Assembly (NCBI GenBank): GCA_964621165.1
Contig: CAZULC010000012.1
Span: 1 to 64,000, forward strand
Length of the DNA: 64,000 bases
Direction: 5' to 3'
Source of the DNA: UMGS1696 sp964621165
GTDB taxonomy: Bacteria; Bacillota; Clostridia; Oscillospirales; CAG-272
A program made the translations under genes and the position numbers. The stretch's first letter is position 1. Each line of letters opens with the position of its first letter. A model generated the notes under the pieces. That model was not told the origin of the DNA, searched no databases, and was given only the letters and a program-made list of their open reading frames with translations. Shown here piece by piece: positions 41,891 to 49,527 of this stretch.

Positions 41891-42727
41891 ATGAATGATA
41901 TAATTCTCCCTGTTATAATTTTCATAGGACTTGGTTTGGTGATGGGCGCGCTCCTCGCCTTTGCTTCAAGGATTTTTGCCGTGAAGAAGGACGAAAAAGC
42001 CGAAAAAATCAAGGAATTTCTCCCCGGAGCCAACTGCGGCGGATGCGGATTTTCCGGATGTGAAGCTTACGCTGAGGCTGTGGCAAAGGGCGAAGCTCCC
42101 GTCAACAAGTGTTCCGTAGGAGGAGCCGAGGTTGCCGAGAAGGTGGCAGAGGTCATGGGAGTTGAAGCCGGAAAGACGGTCCGCATGAGGGCGCAGGTCA
42201 TGTGCTCGGGTACGTCGGAATACGCCCGTAAGAAATACGTTTACGCCGGAATCGACGACTGTGTTGCTGCATCCAAAATCGGCGGAGGCGACAAGCTCTG
42301 CAAAAACGGCTGTATCGGACTTGGCACCTGCGTGAAAGCCTGCCCCTTTGAAGCTATTGTTGTACAGAACGGGGTTGCCGCTGTGGACTACTCAAAGTGC
42401 AAGGGCTGCGGCGTGTGCGTTTCTGCCTGCCCCAAGGGTATAATCAAGCTGATTCCCTTTGACTCAAAGCACTGGGTAGGCTGTATGTCGGTTGACGACG
42501 GCAAAAATACCCGCAAGGTTTGCGATGTAGGCTGCATTTCCTGCAAAATCTGCCAGAAGAACTGCCCGTCAGGCGCCATAACCGTCGACAACTTTGTCGC
42601 AAAAATTAACTACGACAAATGTACGGGATGCGACACCTGCGTTGACAAATGTCCAAGACACATCATCTGGTCCGGCGAGACTCAGGGAAAGCTTGGACTT
42701 GTGATAAAGCGGGTCGGAAAAAACTAA
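41891..42727 (+). CDS. rnfB: Rnf complex subunit RnfB
   Basis: The ferredoxin-accepting subunit. A single N-terminal helix (about 3-24) anchors it. An Fe-S domain with GANCGGCGFSGCEAYAEAVA follows, then four-cysteine ferredoxin motifs (CIGLGTCVKACP, CKGCGVCVSACP, CISCKICQKNCP, CTGCDTCVDKCP) spread over residues 135-265. This gives at least five 4Fe-4S clusters in 278 residues. It is the last gene of the operon, and a strong terminator lies 11 bp after the stop. AAGGCGAAAG precedes the ATG. Confidence 0.96.
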   Translation: MNDIILPVIIFIGLGLVMGALLAFASRIFAVKKDEKAEKIKEFLPGANCGGCGFSGCEAYAEAVAKGEAPVNKCSVGGAEVAEKVAEVMGVEAGKTVRMRAQVMCSGTSEYARKKYVYAGIDDCVAASKIGGGDKLCKNGCIGLGTCVKACPFEAIVVQNGVAAVDYSKCKGCGVCVSACPKGIIKLIPFDSKHWVGCMSVDDGKNTRKVCDVGCISCKICQKNCPSGAITVDNFVAKINYDKCTGCDTCVDKCPRHIIWSGETQGKLGLVIKRVGKN

Positions 42728-42738
42728 AATAAAACAAA

Positions 42739-42788
42739 CGTCGGATTTTCATTCATGAAATTATGGGGGAGACTCCGGCGTTTTTTTT
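42739..42788 (+). terminator. Rho-independent terminator of the rnf operon
   Basis: CGTCGGA at 42739 pairs with TCCGGCG at 42774 (one wobble), and eight T follow. Confidence 0.82.
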
Positions 42789-42836
42789 GCGGTTGAGAGA
42801 AAATTGCGGAAAAAGAAAGAAATATGCCGCATGTGA

Positions 42837-42865
42837 TTGAAATATCCGAAAAATTGCTATATAAT
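42837..42865 (+). promoter_or_regulatory. Promoter TTGAAA-17-TATAAT of the FNT gene
   Basis: The spacer is 17 bp and the -10 consensus, ending 30 bp before the ATG of the formate/nitrite transporter. Confidence 0.8.
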
Positions 42866-42895
42866 AGTGACATACCTTTATTAAGGAGGACTAAA

Positions 42896-43528
42896 ATGAA
42901 AAACGATTTAATTAAGTCAATCCTCGCCGGCATGTGCATCGGAATCGGAGCCACTGGATTTATAGCCTGCGACAACAAATACGTGGGTGCGGCGGTCTTC
43001 TGTCTCGGACTTTTCACAATCTGCGTCTACGGCTTCAACCTCTTCACCGGAAAAATCGGCTACGCCATCGAACAGCGGAAAAACCTCGGCGTGGGCTTCT
43101 ACCTCACCGTATGGCTGGGAAATTTAGCCGGATGCGCCATCGTATGTGTTCCCATGAGACTTGCGAGAGCTGACTACGCAGCGAAAGCCGCTTCCATAGT
43201 AGAGAGCAAGTTGGGTCAGTCCATACCTCAGGCGATAGTCTTCGGAATCCTCTGCGGAATTTTGATGTACATAGCCGTCAACACCTTCAGGGAGGACAAC
43301 CACCCCATCTTCAAGGTAGTCGCCATCTACGCCTGCGTGATTATGTTCATCCTCTGCGGATTCGAGCACAGCATTGCTGACATGTGCTACTTCTTCTACG
43401 GCGTTCCAATTGAAGCCGCAAAACTCGCTCAGTCATCGCTCTACATTGTGATAATCTCGCTATCCAACGGCATTGGTTCCATAATTTTCGCCACGCTTGT
43501 AGGTCTGGGTAGGAAGAAAAAAAACTGA
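42896..43528 (+). CDS. Formate/nitrite transporter (FNT) family channel
   Basis: A 210-residue pentameric-channel-family protein with six expected helices. Recognisable family segments are ILAGMCIGIGATGFIACDN, YGFNLFTGKIGYAIEQRK (the 'ELFTG' loop equivalent) and MFILCGFEHSIADMCYFF, with the central histidine of the pore. It is shorter than FocA or NirC (about 250-285) but similar to other clostridial members. In a fermenter, formate or another small monovalent anion is the likely substrate. No pyruvate-formate lyase lies nearby. AAGGAGG sits 8 bases before the ATG, and its own promoter follows the rnf terminator. Confidence 0.9.
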   Translation: MKNDLIKSILAGMCIGIGATGFIACDNKYVGAAVFCLGLFTICVYGFNLFTGKIGYAIEQRKNLGVGFYLTVWLGNLAGCAIVCVPMRLARADYAAKAASIVESKLGQSIPQAIVFGILCGILMYIAVNTFREDNHPIFKVVAIYACVIMFILCGFEHSIADMCYFFYGVPIEAAKLAQSSLYIVIISLSNGIGSIIFATLVGLGRKKKN

Positions 43529-43623
43529 CGGTACAAGTCTACATATCCCGCTCATTCCGAATGAATACGACTTGTGCAATACGTGGAATTTTAAAGTTGT
43601 GAACAAATAATTTTAAGAATTTC

Positions 43624-43652
43624 TTGAATTCGTCACATAAATAGTATATGAT
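43624..43652 (+). promoter_or_regulatory. Promoter TTGAAT-17-TATGAT upstream of the inverted-repeat leader
   Basis: A 17-bp spacer and a near-consensus -10. The -10 ends 11 bp before the left arm of the inverted repeat, so the repeat would lie at the 5' end of the transcript. Confidence 0.6.
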
Positions 43653-43662
43653 TTATAAAGAT

Positions 43663-43826
43663 AAGGTGCCACCGCCCGAATCATGAGTATGCATCTGCAC
43701 CGCATCTTTTCCGTCATACTTCACAAATTCATCTTAACTTATGCTTATAAGTCCGCTATGAATTTGCTTTGCCTGACGAAAAATCTACGGCACATCTGCA
43801 TCCCCAGAACCGTTCGGTGTCGCCTT
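43663..43826 (+). other. Candidate structured leader: about 70-nt imperfect inverted repeat
   Basis: The left arm (43663-43732) and the reverse complement of the right arm (about 43758-43826) share blocks CACCG, ATGCA, TTTT, CGTCA and CAAATTCAT in the same order, about 60 percent identity. The centre is an ACTTATGCTTATAAGT hairpin. A second short hairpin CGGGAGCGACCCG with TTTAAA follows at about 43830. The whole 233-nt stretch between a promoter and the next start codon is otherwise without a gene. I do not recognise a known riboswitch class. Confidence 0.5.
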
Positions 43827-43885
43827 AATCGGGAGCGACCCGGTTTAAACAACAACGAAAATAATTTTTTATCGGAGGATAATAA

Positions 43886-44980
43886 ATGAACGCATCAGAC
43901 ATCATCAGAATCGGTATCGTCGGCTGCGGCGGTATCGCAAACGGCAAGCACATGCCTTCGCTGAGAAAGGTTCCTGGGGTCCAGATGGTAGCATTCTGCG
44001 ACATCATCGAGGAAAGAGCACAGAAGGCCAAAAAAGACTACGGTACACCCGACGCAAAGGTTTACACCGACTACAAGGAACTGCTCGAGGACAAGACAAT
44101 TGACGTAGTTCACGTTCTCACTCCCAACCGCGCCCACTCCTTCATCACAGTTGACGCTCTCGAAGCCGGCAAGCACGTTATGTGCGAAAAGCCCATGGCA
44201 ATCAACTCCGCTGAGGCAAAGAAGATGCTGGACGCGGCAAACAGAACCGGCAAGCTCCTGACGATAGGCTATCAGACCAGACAGACCGCTCAGGCTCAGT
44301 ACCTCAAGGCTGAGAGTGAAATGGGCACTTTCGGCGACATTTACTTTGCACGTGCATGCGCTGTTAGACGTCGTGCGGTTCCCACATGGGGCGTGTTCCT
44401 CAACGAATATGAGCAGGGCGGCGGTCCTCTCATCGACATCGGCACACACGCACTTGACGTAACCCTTTGGATCATGAATAACTACAAGCCCAAGTACTGC
44501 GTCGGCACAACCTACCACGCTCACAACAACGACGTTGAGCAGGGTAACGACTGGGGCAACTGGGATCCCGAGAAGTTCACCGTTGAAAGCTCCGCGTTCG
44601 GCTTCATCGTAATGGAAAACGGCGCGACAATCTCCCTCGACGCTTCATGGGCGCTCAACACTCTCGAAGCACGTGAGGCTTGCTGCATGGTTTGCGGTAC
44701 AAAGGCAGGCGGCGATATGTTCAACGGCGGCGTTCACATCAACGGAATCCGTCAGAACAGACAGTACACCTTCACACCCAGCTTCTCCGCAGGCGGTGCC
44801 GCATTCTACGAGGGCGTATCCGACAACGACCCCGCAGGCAAGGAAGCATATCAGTGGATCCAGGCAGTCCGCGGCGAGAAGGAAAAGCCCACTGTACTTC
44901 CCGAACAGGCTTACTGCATCACCCAGATTCTCGAAGGTATCTACACCTCCGCAAAGACCGGCGACATCTACAGATTCTAA
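43886..44980 (+). CDS. Gfo/Idh/MocA family oxidoreductase (second locus)
   Basis: This 364-residue protein has a Rossmann start IRIGIVGCGGIANGKHMPSL, the catalytic-lysine motif HVMCEKPMAINSAEAKKM (about residue 100), and GGGPLIDIGTHALDVTLWIM, the family's metal/substrate-site helix. It is predicted to oxidise a sugar or cyclitol hydroxyl with NAD(P). The next gene is a sugar-phosphate-isomerase TIM barrel, giving the same pairing as at 8.2-11.4 kb. Codon use is strongly biased to C/G-ending codons, suggesting high expression. CGGAGG lies 8 bases upstream. The transcript begins with the inverted-repeat leader. Confidence 0.92.
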   Translation: MNASDIIRIGIVGCGGIANGKHMPSLRKVPGVQMVAFCDIIEERAQKAKKDYGTPDAKVYTDYKELLEDKTIDVVHVLTPNRAHSFITVDALEAGKHVMCEKPMAINSAEAKKMLDAANRTGKLLTIGYQTRQTAQAQYLKAESEMGTFGDIYFARACAVRRRAVPTWGVFLNEYEQGGGPLIDIGTHALDVTLWIMNNYKPKYCVGTTYHAHNNDVEQGNDWGNWDPEKFTVESSAFGFIVMENGATISLDASWALNTLEAREACCMVCGTKAGGDMFNGGVHINGIRQNRQYTFTPSFSAGGAAFYEGVSDNDPAGKEAYQWIQAVRGEKEKPTVLPEQAYCITQILEGIYTSAKTGDIYRF

Positions 44981-45107
44981 GCTGATTTTGGCAGATTAAT
45001 ACAAAGAGAAGGAGAACTTGAAGGAGGCTCAGACGTAAGTGCGAGTTTTCCCGCGGTTTTCCTTCTTCTGATATTCAGAAATATTTAATAAAGAAAGGTA
45101 CGATAAC

Positions 45108-46076
45108 ATGAAACTTTGCGTTCTTGCTAACCTTTACGCTTCAAAGCCCCTTGACGAAGCACTTGCAATCCTCAAAGCACAGGGAGTCGAAGCCGTTGAA
45201 ATAGGCTGCGGCGGATTCCCGGGAAAGGACCACGCTGACCCGGACATACTGCTCAATGACGAAGCGGCGTTTGAAGAATGGATGAACACCTTCAAAAAGT
45301 ACGACATGGAGCTTGCCGCACTGTCCGCCCACGGAAATCCGGTTCATCCCGACAAAGCTACCGCCGAAATGTACGACCGCGACCTGAAAAACTGCATTCT
45401 CCTCGCTGAAAAGGCTGGAGTTGACACGGTTGTGACCTTCTCCGGCTGTCCTGGCGATCATCCCGGCGCGAAATACCCGAACTGGGTGACCTGCCCATGG
45501 CCCGACGACTTCCTCGCAATCCTCGACTACCAGTGGAACGAGGTTCTCATCCCCTACTGGAAAGAAACCGTGAAATTCGCCGAGGAACATCACGTTCACA
45601 AAATCGCGCTCGAGCTTCACCCTGGCTTCTGCTGCTACAACACCGAGACCCTGCTTAAGCTGAGAGCGGCTGTGGGCAAGACAATCGGCGCGAACTTCGA
45701 CCCATCCCACCTCGTATGGCAGGGAATGGAACCGGCAGCCGCAATCCGCATGCTGGGCGACGCCATCTACCACGTCCACGCAAAGGACACGAAGGTCGAC
45801 GCCATCAACACAGCCCGCATTGGCGTTCTCGATACAAAGCACTACAGCGACGAAATCAACCGCGCGTGGGTGTTCAGAGCGCTTGGCTACGGTCACGACG
45901 TGGCTTGGTGGAAGGACCTCATCAGCAACCTGAGACTGGTGGGCTACGATGGACCACTCTCCATCGAGCATGAGGACAGCCTTATGTCAATCGACGAGGG
46001 ACTTACGAAAGCCGTCGCGGTTCTCAAGGAAGCCATGATGAGCGACCCGAAGCCCTCCACCATGTCATGGGCGTGA
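45108..46076 (+). CDS. Sugar phosphate isomerase/epimerase (TIM barrel, second locus)
   Basis: A 322-residue xylose-isomerase-like barrel. Metal and substrate residues are visible in DTVVTFSGCPGDHPG, HKIALELHPGFCCYNTETLL, ANFDPSHLVWQGM and IYHVHAKDTKVD, with GPLSIEHEDSLM at the end. This set of E, D/H, H and E ligands is characteristic of the IolE/YcjR-like group. Between it and the dehydrogenase lie 127 bp in which AGAAGGA (45006) and TCCTTCT (45060) can form a long-loop stem. AAAGG precedes the ATG. The pair likely interconverts and oxidises an unusual sugar. Confidence 0.92.
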   Translation: MKLCVLANLYASKPLDEALAILKAQGVEAVEIGCGGFPGKDHADPDILLNDEAAFEEWMNTFKKYDMELAALSAHGNPVHPDKATAEMYDRDLKNCILLAEKAGVDTVVTFSGCPGDHPGAKYPNWVTCPWPDDFLAILDYQWNEVLIPYWKETVKFAEEHHVHKIALELHPGFCCYNTETLLKLRAAVGKTIGANFDPSHLVWQGMEPAAAIRMLGDAIYHVHAKDTKVDAINTARIGVLDTKHYSDEINRAWVFRALGYGHDVAWWKDLISNLRLVGYDGPLSIEHEDSLMSIDEGLTKAVAVLKEAMMSDPKPSTMSWA

Positions 46077-46138
46077 GATTAAAAAAATTCTGCTGTAATT
46101 CAAGCGGAAATTCAGCTTCACAATAACTAAAATAAAAT

Positions 46139-46182
46139 CTGCCGTCAGGTGAGGTAAAATCCCCGCCCACGGCAGTTTTTTG
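46139..46182 (+). terminator. Rho-independent terminator of the second oxidoreductase/epimerase unit
   Basis: CTGCCGT at 46139 pairs perfectly with ACGGCAG at 46169, and TTTTTT follows. Confidence 0.88.
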
Positions 46183-46194
46183 TTAATTTACGGA

Positions 46195-46443
46195 TTATCT
46201 CCAGAATAAGCCCTCGGAGATAGCGATTTTCTCAAGCAGCTGCTGTGCCTTCGCCGGCGGGTTGTACACCGATAAATGAAGACAGTCCCAGTCGTATGCC
46301 AAAAGCATACTTTCGTCTGGAAATAAGCAGTAAAGTGAACCCTAGTGGTTCTCCATGATCTCTGAGACAGCATTTTCTATCAGCTCCGGCTTGGGGCTTT
46401 CAATCCAGCCGTTCCATTGAACTGTATATTCTGTAATAACACA
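46195..46443 (-). pseudogene. Fragment of an unrecognised protein with an in-frame TAG
   Basis: The frame VITEYTVQWNGWIESPKPEL continues to SEIMENH, meets TAG at 46342-46344, and resumes in the same frame with GSLYCLFPDESMLLAYDWDC and ...KIAISEGLFWR before TAA. The two halves look like one continuous soluble domain of about 80 residues. There is no start codon: a TGA and TGT stand just upstream. I do not know its function. The surrounding sequence is AT-richer than average, and this appears to be the 3' remnant of a decayed gene. Confidence 0.5.
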
Positions 46444-46582
46444 TCAGCATTATGATGACATTGACGAATCTGTCTTTGATGAGGCTGTTCTTTATACTGT
46501 TCAGGAAATAATGCTCTACGTCAAAATATTGTCTTTTTGCGTCGTGGGAACCGTTTCCGGAAGAAAATCTATGATACAACAT
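46400..46582 (-). pseudogene. Short open frame of unknown origin, possibly the 5' part of the same remnant
   Basis: A 60-codon frame starts MLYHRFSSGNGSHDAKRQYF and contains DVEHYFLNSIKNSLIKDRFV. It overlaps the previous fragment by about 40 bases in another frame. It has no convincing ribosome binding site. It could be the N-terminal end of the decayed gene, joined by a lost frameshift, or chance. I do not assign a product. Confidence 0.25.
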
Positions 46583-46642
46583 GATTTTTGGAGTAAGTTG
46601 GTTATTAATTCTGTATTGCTTTAATTCAATTTTTTCTCACCC

Positions 46643-47152
46643 TCATTCATTCCCAAAGCTGACGGAAATCTGCCATCCAACTATGTTGATCACGGCAAAG
46701 CTTTTTCTGAAGAACCCGCAGGACCCCGGATTCACCATTCTCACGCGTCCGCCCAGTGAGCCGTCGACAAAGGTGTCCTCTTCCTCATGCGTATGCCCGA
46801 ACAGTACGCAGTCCGCACCCTCGCTGATTCCGTAGTCCGCCACGTCCTGCAAGCCGTATTTCACGTTAAACTTGTGTCCGTGGGTCAGAAGGAACTTTTT
46901 GCCGCCTGCTTCAATCGTGCGGGTGTACGTCGTTCCTTCAAGCTCACCGCAGAGGTCGCTGTATTCGTCGCAGTTGCCGAGGACGCAGTCGAACTTCACC
47001 GTGGGAAAGGCGTGGCTCATTGTGATGGCGTCACGGATTCCGTCTCCGAGGAAGAACACACGGTCAACTCCGTCCGCCTCGAGATGAAGCTTGATTATTT
47101 TTCTCATGATATTAGAGTAGCCATGGGAGTCGGAAAAAACTAAAATCTTCAT
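46643..47152 (-). CDS. YfcE-family metallophosphoesterase
   Basis: A 169-residue binuclear-metal phosphodiesterase. All five family motifs are present: FSDSHG (residues 6-11), FLGDGIRD, LGNCD, LTHGH and FGHTH, with NPGSCGF near the end. YfcE-type enzymes cleave simple phosphodiesters in vitro. The physiological substrate is unknown. The ATG at 47152 has GGAGG 6 bases upstream and begins MKILVFSDSHG, the expected N-terminus. The much longer upstream frame has no support. Confidence 0.93.
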   Translation of the reverse strand: MKILVFSDSHGYSNIMRKIIKLHLEADGVDRVFFLGDGIRDAITMSHAFPTVKFDCVLGNCDEYSDLCGELEGTTYTRTIEAGGKKFLLTHGHKFNVKYGLQDVADYGISEGADCVLFGHTHEEEDTFVDGSLGGRVRMVNPGSCGFFRKSFAVINIVGWQISVSFGNE

Positions 47153-47258
47153 TATTATCCTCCATTGATTGTGGCTGTATAAAGCCCTGAAAAAATCATT
47201 GGCAGAACTGCACTCTGCGAATATAATGATACTGTAATCCGATTTTTCAGGAGGCAGT

Positions 47259-47477
47259 ATGATAAACAAAAAAGCTATAGATAAAATGCTCGAGCAACCC
47301 GACGAAAAGCTGATAATGATGCTGAAAATAGTGATGAGCGGCACCGGAATCGACTTTCCCGGGAAGAAAATCGACGAAAAAACCGTGAGGAAAATTCGCG
47401 CTCTGCTCTCGGAAATAACAGACGAGGACATCGAGCGAGTCACGTACCTGTCGGGCGTATATAAAAGCGGGGTCTGA
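47259..47477 (+). CDS. Small conserved-looking helical protein of unknown function (72 aa)
   Basis: Begins MINKKAIDKMLEQPDEKLIM and is almost entirely helical and charged, ending TYLSGVYKSGV. There are no cysteines or membrane segments. CAGGAGG 6 bases before the ATG supports expression. Two more small genes follow at spacings of 2 and 0 bp, so the three form an operon. I do not recognise a family. Confidence 0.7.
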   Translation: MINKKAIDKMLEQPDEKLIMMLKIVMSGTGIDFPGKKIDEKTVRKIRALLSEITDEDIERVTYLSGVYKSGV

Positions 47478-47479
47478 TT

Positions 47480-47941
47480 ATGCCGGATGAAAACTACTCA
47501 AAAAATGACATTTCATCAATAATCACAAAAATCATCCAAAATCCGGAATTTGCGGAGATGGTCAGCGGGATGAAGGGAAACGGTGAAAGTGCAGCCGGCG
47601 TTCAGCGTGAGATGCTGGATAACCTCCCCGGAGTCATGAGCATGGTCTCGCCTCTTGTTGGAGAAAAATCCGGAGACGGGTTCGGTGCGGACGCTCAGTC
47701 AACTCAAGCCGGCGGAAGTCCAGACTCGGACTCAGGCGGAACAAAGCAGACCGCAAAGGCCATGAATCCCGTGAAAACTTCAGGAAAATACGACAAGGGA
47801 AAGGCGGAAAAGCTGATGTACGCTCTCAAGCCATATCTTTCGCCGGGACGGTGCCAAATCATCGACAGATGCGTGTCGCTCATGCAGCTCACCGACGTGG
47901 TTGAGGCATTCGGTGGGCTTGAGGGGCTGATGGGAAGGTAG
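47480..47941 (+). CDS. Small protein of unknown function with a disordered centre (153 aa)
   Basis: The N-terminal 60 residues (ISSIITKIIQNPEFAEMVSG) are helical. The middle (about 60-105) is rich in Gly, Ser, Asp and Thr and likely disordered. The C-terminal 45 residues (KAEKLMYALKPYLSPGRCQI then DRCVSLMQLTDVVEAF) form a second helical part. It starts 2 bp after the previous stop and ends in TAG one base before the next start codon GTG. The tight packing indicates a joint function with its neighbours. No catalytic motif is visible. Confidence 0.7.
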   Translation: MPDENYSKNDISSIITKIIQNPEFAEMVSGMKGNGESAAGVQREMLDNLPGVMSMVSPLVGEKSGDGFGADAQSTQAGGSPDSDSGGTKQTAKAMNPVKTSGKYDKGKAEKLMYALKPYLSPGRCQIIDRCVSLMQLTDVVEAFGGLEGLMGR

Positions 47942-48367
47942 GTGGACTTGATTTACACCCGCGATTTCAACAGAAAAAGCTACACCCCTCCGCCGGGTTA
48001 TGACGGAAACGCTTTCAACGAGCAGAGGGAAATGTTTTCTTCCGCCGCGAAAGCCGAATATGTCAGGCGCGGTCCGGACGGCAGAGTTGACTACGGCTCA
48101 TCCGGCAAAAATGACAGCGAATCTCACTTTGACGGGGAAATATACGACGAAATCCAGCCGGACAGCCCGGAAGAGCAAATCAGAGATGAATCGCACGAGG
48201 CAAAGCTGCACAGCCATGAAATCGAAGCCCTGTCGTCCCTCATAGAAAGTCTGCATGGCAGGTTCGGCAGTGAGGAGATGATAATCCTTCTCGTAATGCT
48301 CCTTGTGGCAAGCGACGGCATAGGTCCGGAAGTTCTGATTCTCGCTCTCATACTCATTGCCGGATGA
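47942..48367 (+). CDS. Protein of unknown function with a C-terminal hydrophobic helix (141 aa)
   Basis: Begins at a GTG directly after the previous stop (LIYTRDFNRKSYTPPPGYDG). The first 80 residues are polar and proline/aspartate-rich. A helix LHSHEIEALSSLIESLHGRF follows, then a strongly hydrophobic end (MIILLVMLLVASDGIGPEVL...). This could be a tail anchor of the C-tail type or a pore-lining helix. GGGAAGG lies just upstream. With its two partners it would give one membrane-tethered and two soluble subunits. Unknown family. Confidence 0.68.
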   Translation: MDLIYTRDFNRKSYTPPPGYDGNAFNEQREMFSSAAKAEYVRRGPDGRVDYGSSGKNDSESHFDGEIYDEIQPDSPEEQIRDESHEAKLHSHEIEALSSLIESLHGRFGSEEMIILLVMLLVASDGIGPEVLILALILIAG

Positions 48368-48508
48368 CACCCTCCATGCGCTGATCTATGATTTAGACGA
48401 GGGAAAACCTCCGTCAACGCACAAAACCGATGTGGGAAGTTCAAGCGATTCTCATGCAGGAATTCAGTTCAACTCAGATTTAATTATACTGTATATTTCA
48501 CGCTGTCC

Positions 48509-49513
48509 TCATGCGGATAGGCCCGACAGTGAGATAAATTCACTTATATATTTGTAAATATACGAATACGGGTCGGAATACTTGAAGTTCAGACTGTCGC
48601 TGGCGTTACCCGATATCTTGAACCGCATCGAAATTCTGCCGCCGTCAACGCTCATTACCGGTAAGTAACCCACGGCTTCGGCCAGAATCTCAAGAACAGC
48701 CGCAGGATAAATCAGCTCCCTGTGACAGCGTGCAAGGTCTGTGAAATATCTGCATCTGCCCAAGAGGCTGTCGTTGGTTATGACGGAAAAATCCAAGCAC
48801 ACGCCTGTACCCGAGCGGCCGGAGTAGTCCAAATTGACTGAAATCCGGTTGTCGCATGAGAAAAACGACAGGATGAACACTGCCGAAATAAAAGTATGCA
48901 CAAGGACCTCGGGAAAAATCGGGTAAATCCCAATACTGCTGGTCTCGCTGTAGAGTATTTCCGGAGAGCCAAGACAGCCTTTTTCGCTGATTTTATCTAT
49001 GATAGTGCCGCAGAACCGACGCAATTCCGCGTTATGTTCGTCAAATTCAATTTCGGCAGAGACTTTGCCGATTATGTCGGAGGAAGTTTTCGTCACCGCA
49101 AAGGCTTCAGGAGTGAGGTAGTCCCCGGGTTTGCCTTTGTCGTTCAGAATCCCGCCGGTGATTGACTGGTACAGCTGCTTGTCCGGAGAGAGTAGGGGCG
49201 CACATTCCACGATTCCCGGCGCGAGAAAGATTATGTTCACGGTTCTGCCGTCACGCATATCCTTTTCGATAAAGATATGGGAATAAACCCGACCTCCCTT
49301 TGCGTGAAGCAGAGTGAACTGGGGCTTGTAGGGGTCAAACTCAACCTCGCAGAAGTTGTAGAACTCCAGTCTTTCGTCCTTGTGCAGGATGTTCAGTACG
49401 TCGTTTATTGTAAGTTCGCTTTTATCTTTGCTGACTCTGGTAAGGTAATCAAATTCAGACGATAAAACCTCGGTTTTAGTGTCGCAGATTATATAGTCAA
49501 GACTGTTCGTCAT
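48509..49513 (-). CDS. Protein of unknown function (334 aa), first-listed of a minus-strand trio
   Basis: A soluble-looking protein (MTNSLDYIICDTKTEVLSSE) with alternating strands and helices and a hydrophobic stretch near residues 205-225 (EVLVHTFISAVFILSFFSCD). The later part, LARCHRELIYPAAVLEILAE and GGRISMRFKISGN, distantly recalls GHKL-type ATPase folds (histidine-kinase-like N, G boxes) but the motifs are not clear enough to call. It lies 14 bp after a membrane-anchored gene on the same strand. No family recognised. Confidence 0.65.
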   Translation of the reverse strand: MTNSLDYIICDTKTEVLSSEFDYLTRVSKDKSELTINDVLNILHKDERLEFYNFCEVEFDPYKPQFTLLHAKGGRVYSHIFIEKDMRDGRTVNIIFLAPGIVECAPLLSPDKQLYQSITGGILNDKGKPGDYLTPEAFAVTKTSSDIIGKVSAEIEFDEHNAELRRFCGTIIDKISEKGCLGSPEILYSETSSIGIYPIFPEVLVHTFISAVFILSFFSCDNRISVNLDYSGRSGTGVCLDFSVITNDSLLGRCRYFTDLARCHRELIYPAAVLEILAEAVGYLPVMSVDGGRISMRFKISGNASDSLNFKYSDPYSYIYKYISEFISLSGLSA

Positions 49514-49527
49514 TTTTTAGTTTCTCC

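Noticed and set aside
46643..47443. Long N-terminal extension of the YfcE-like phosphodiesterase
   Set aside because: The family N-terminus MKILVFSDSHG with GGAGG upstream fixes the start at 47152. The upstream part overlaps another gene.
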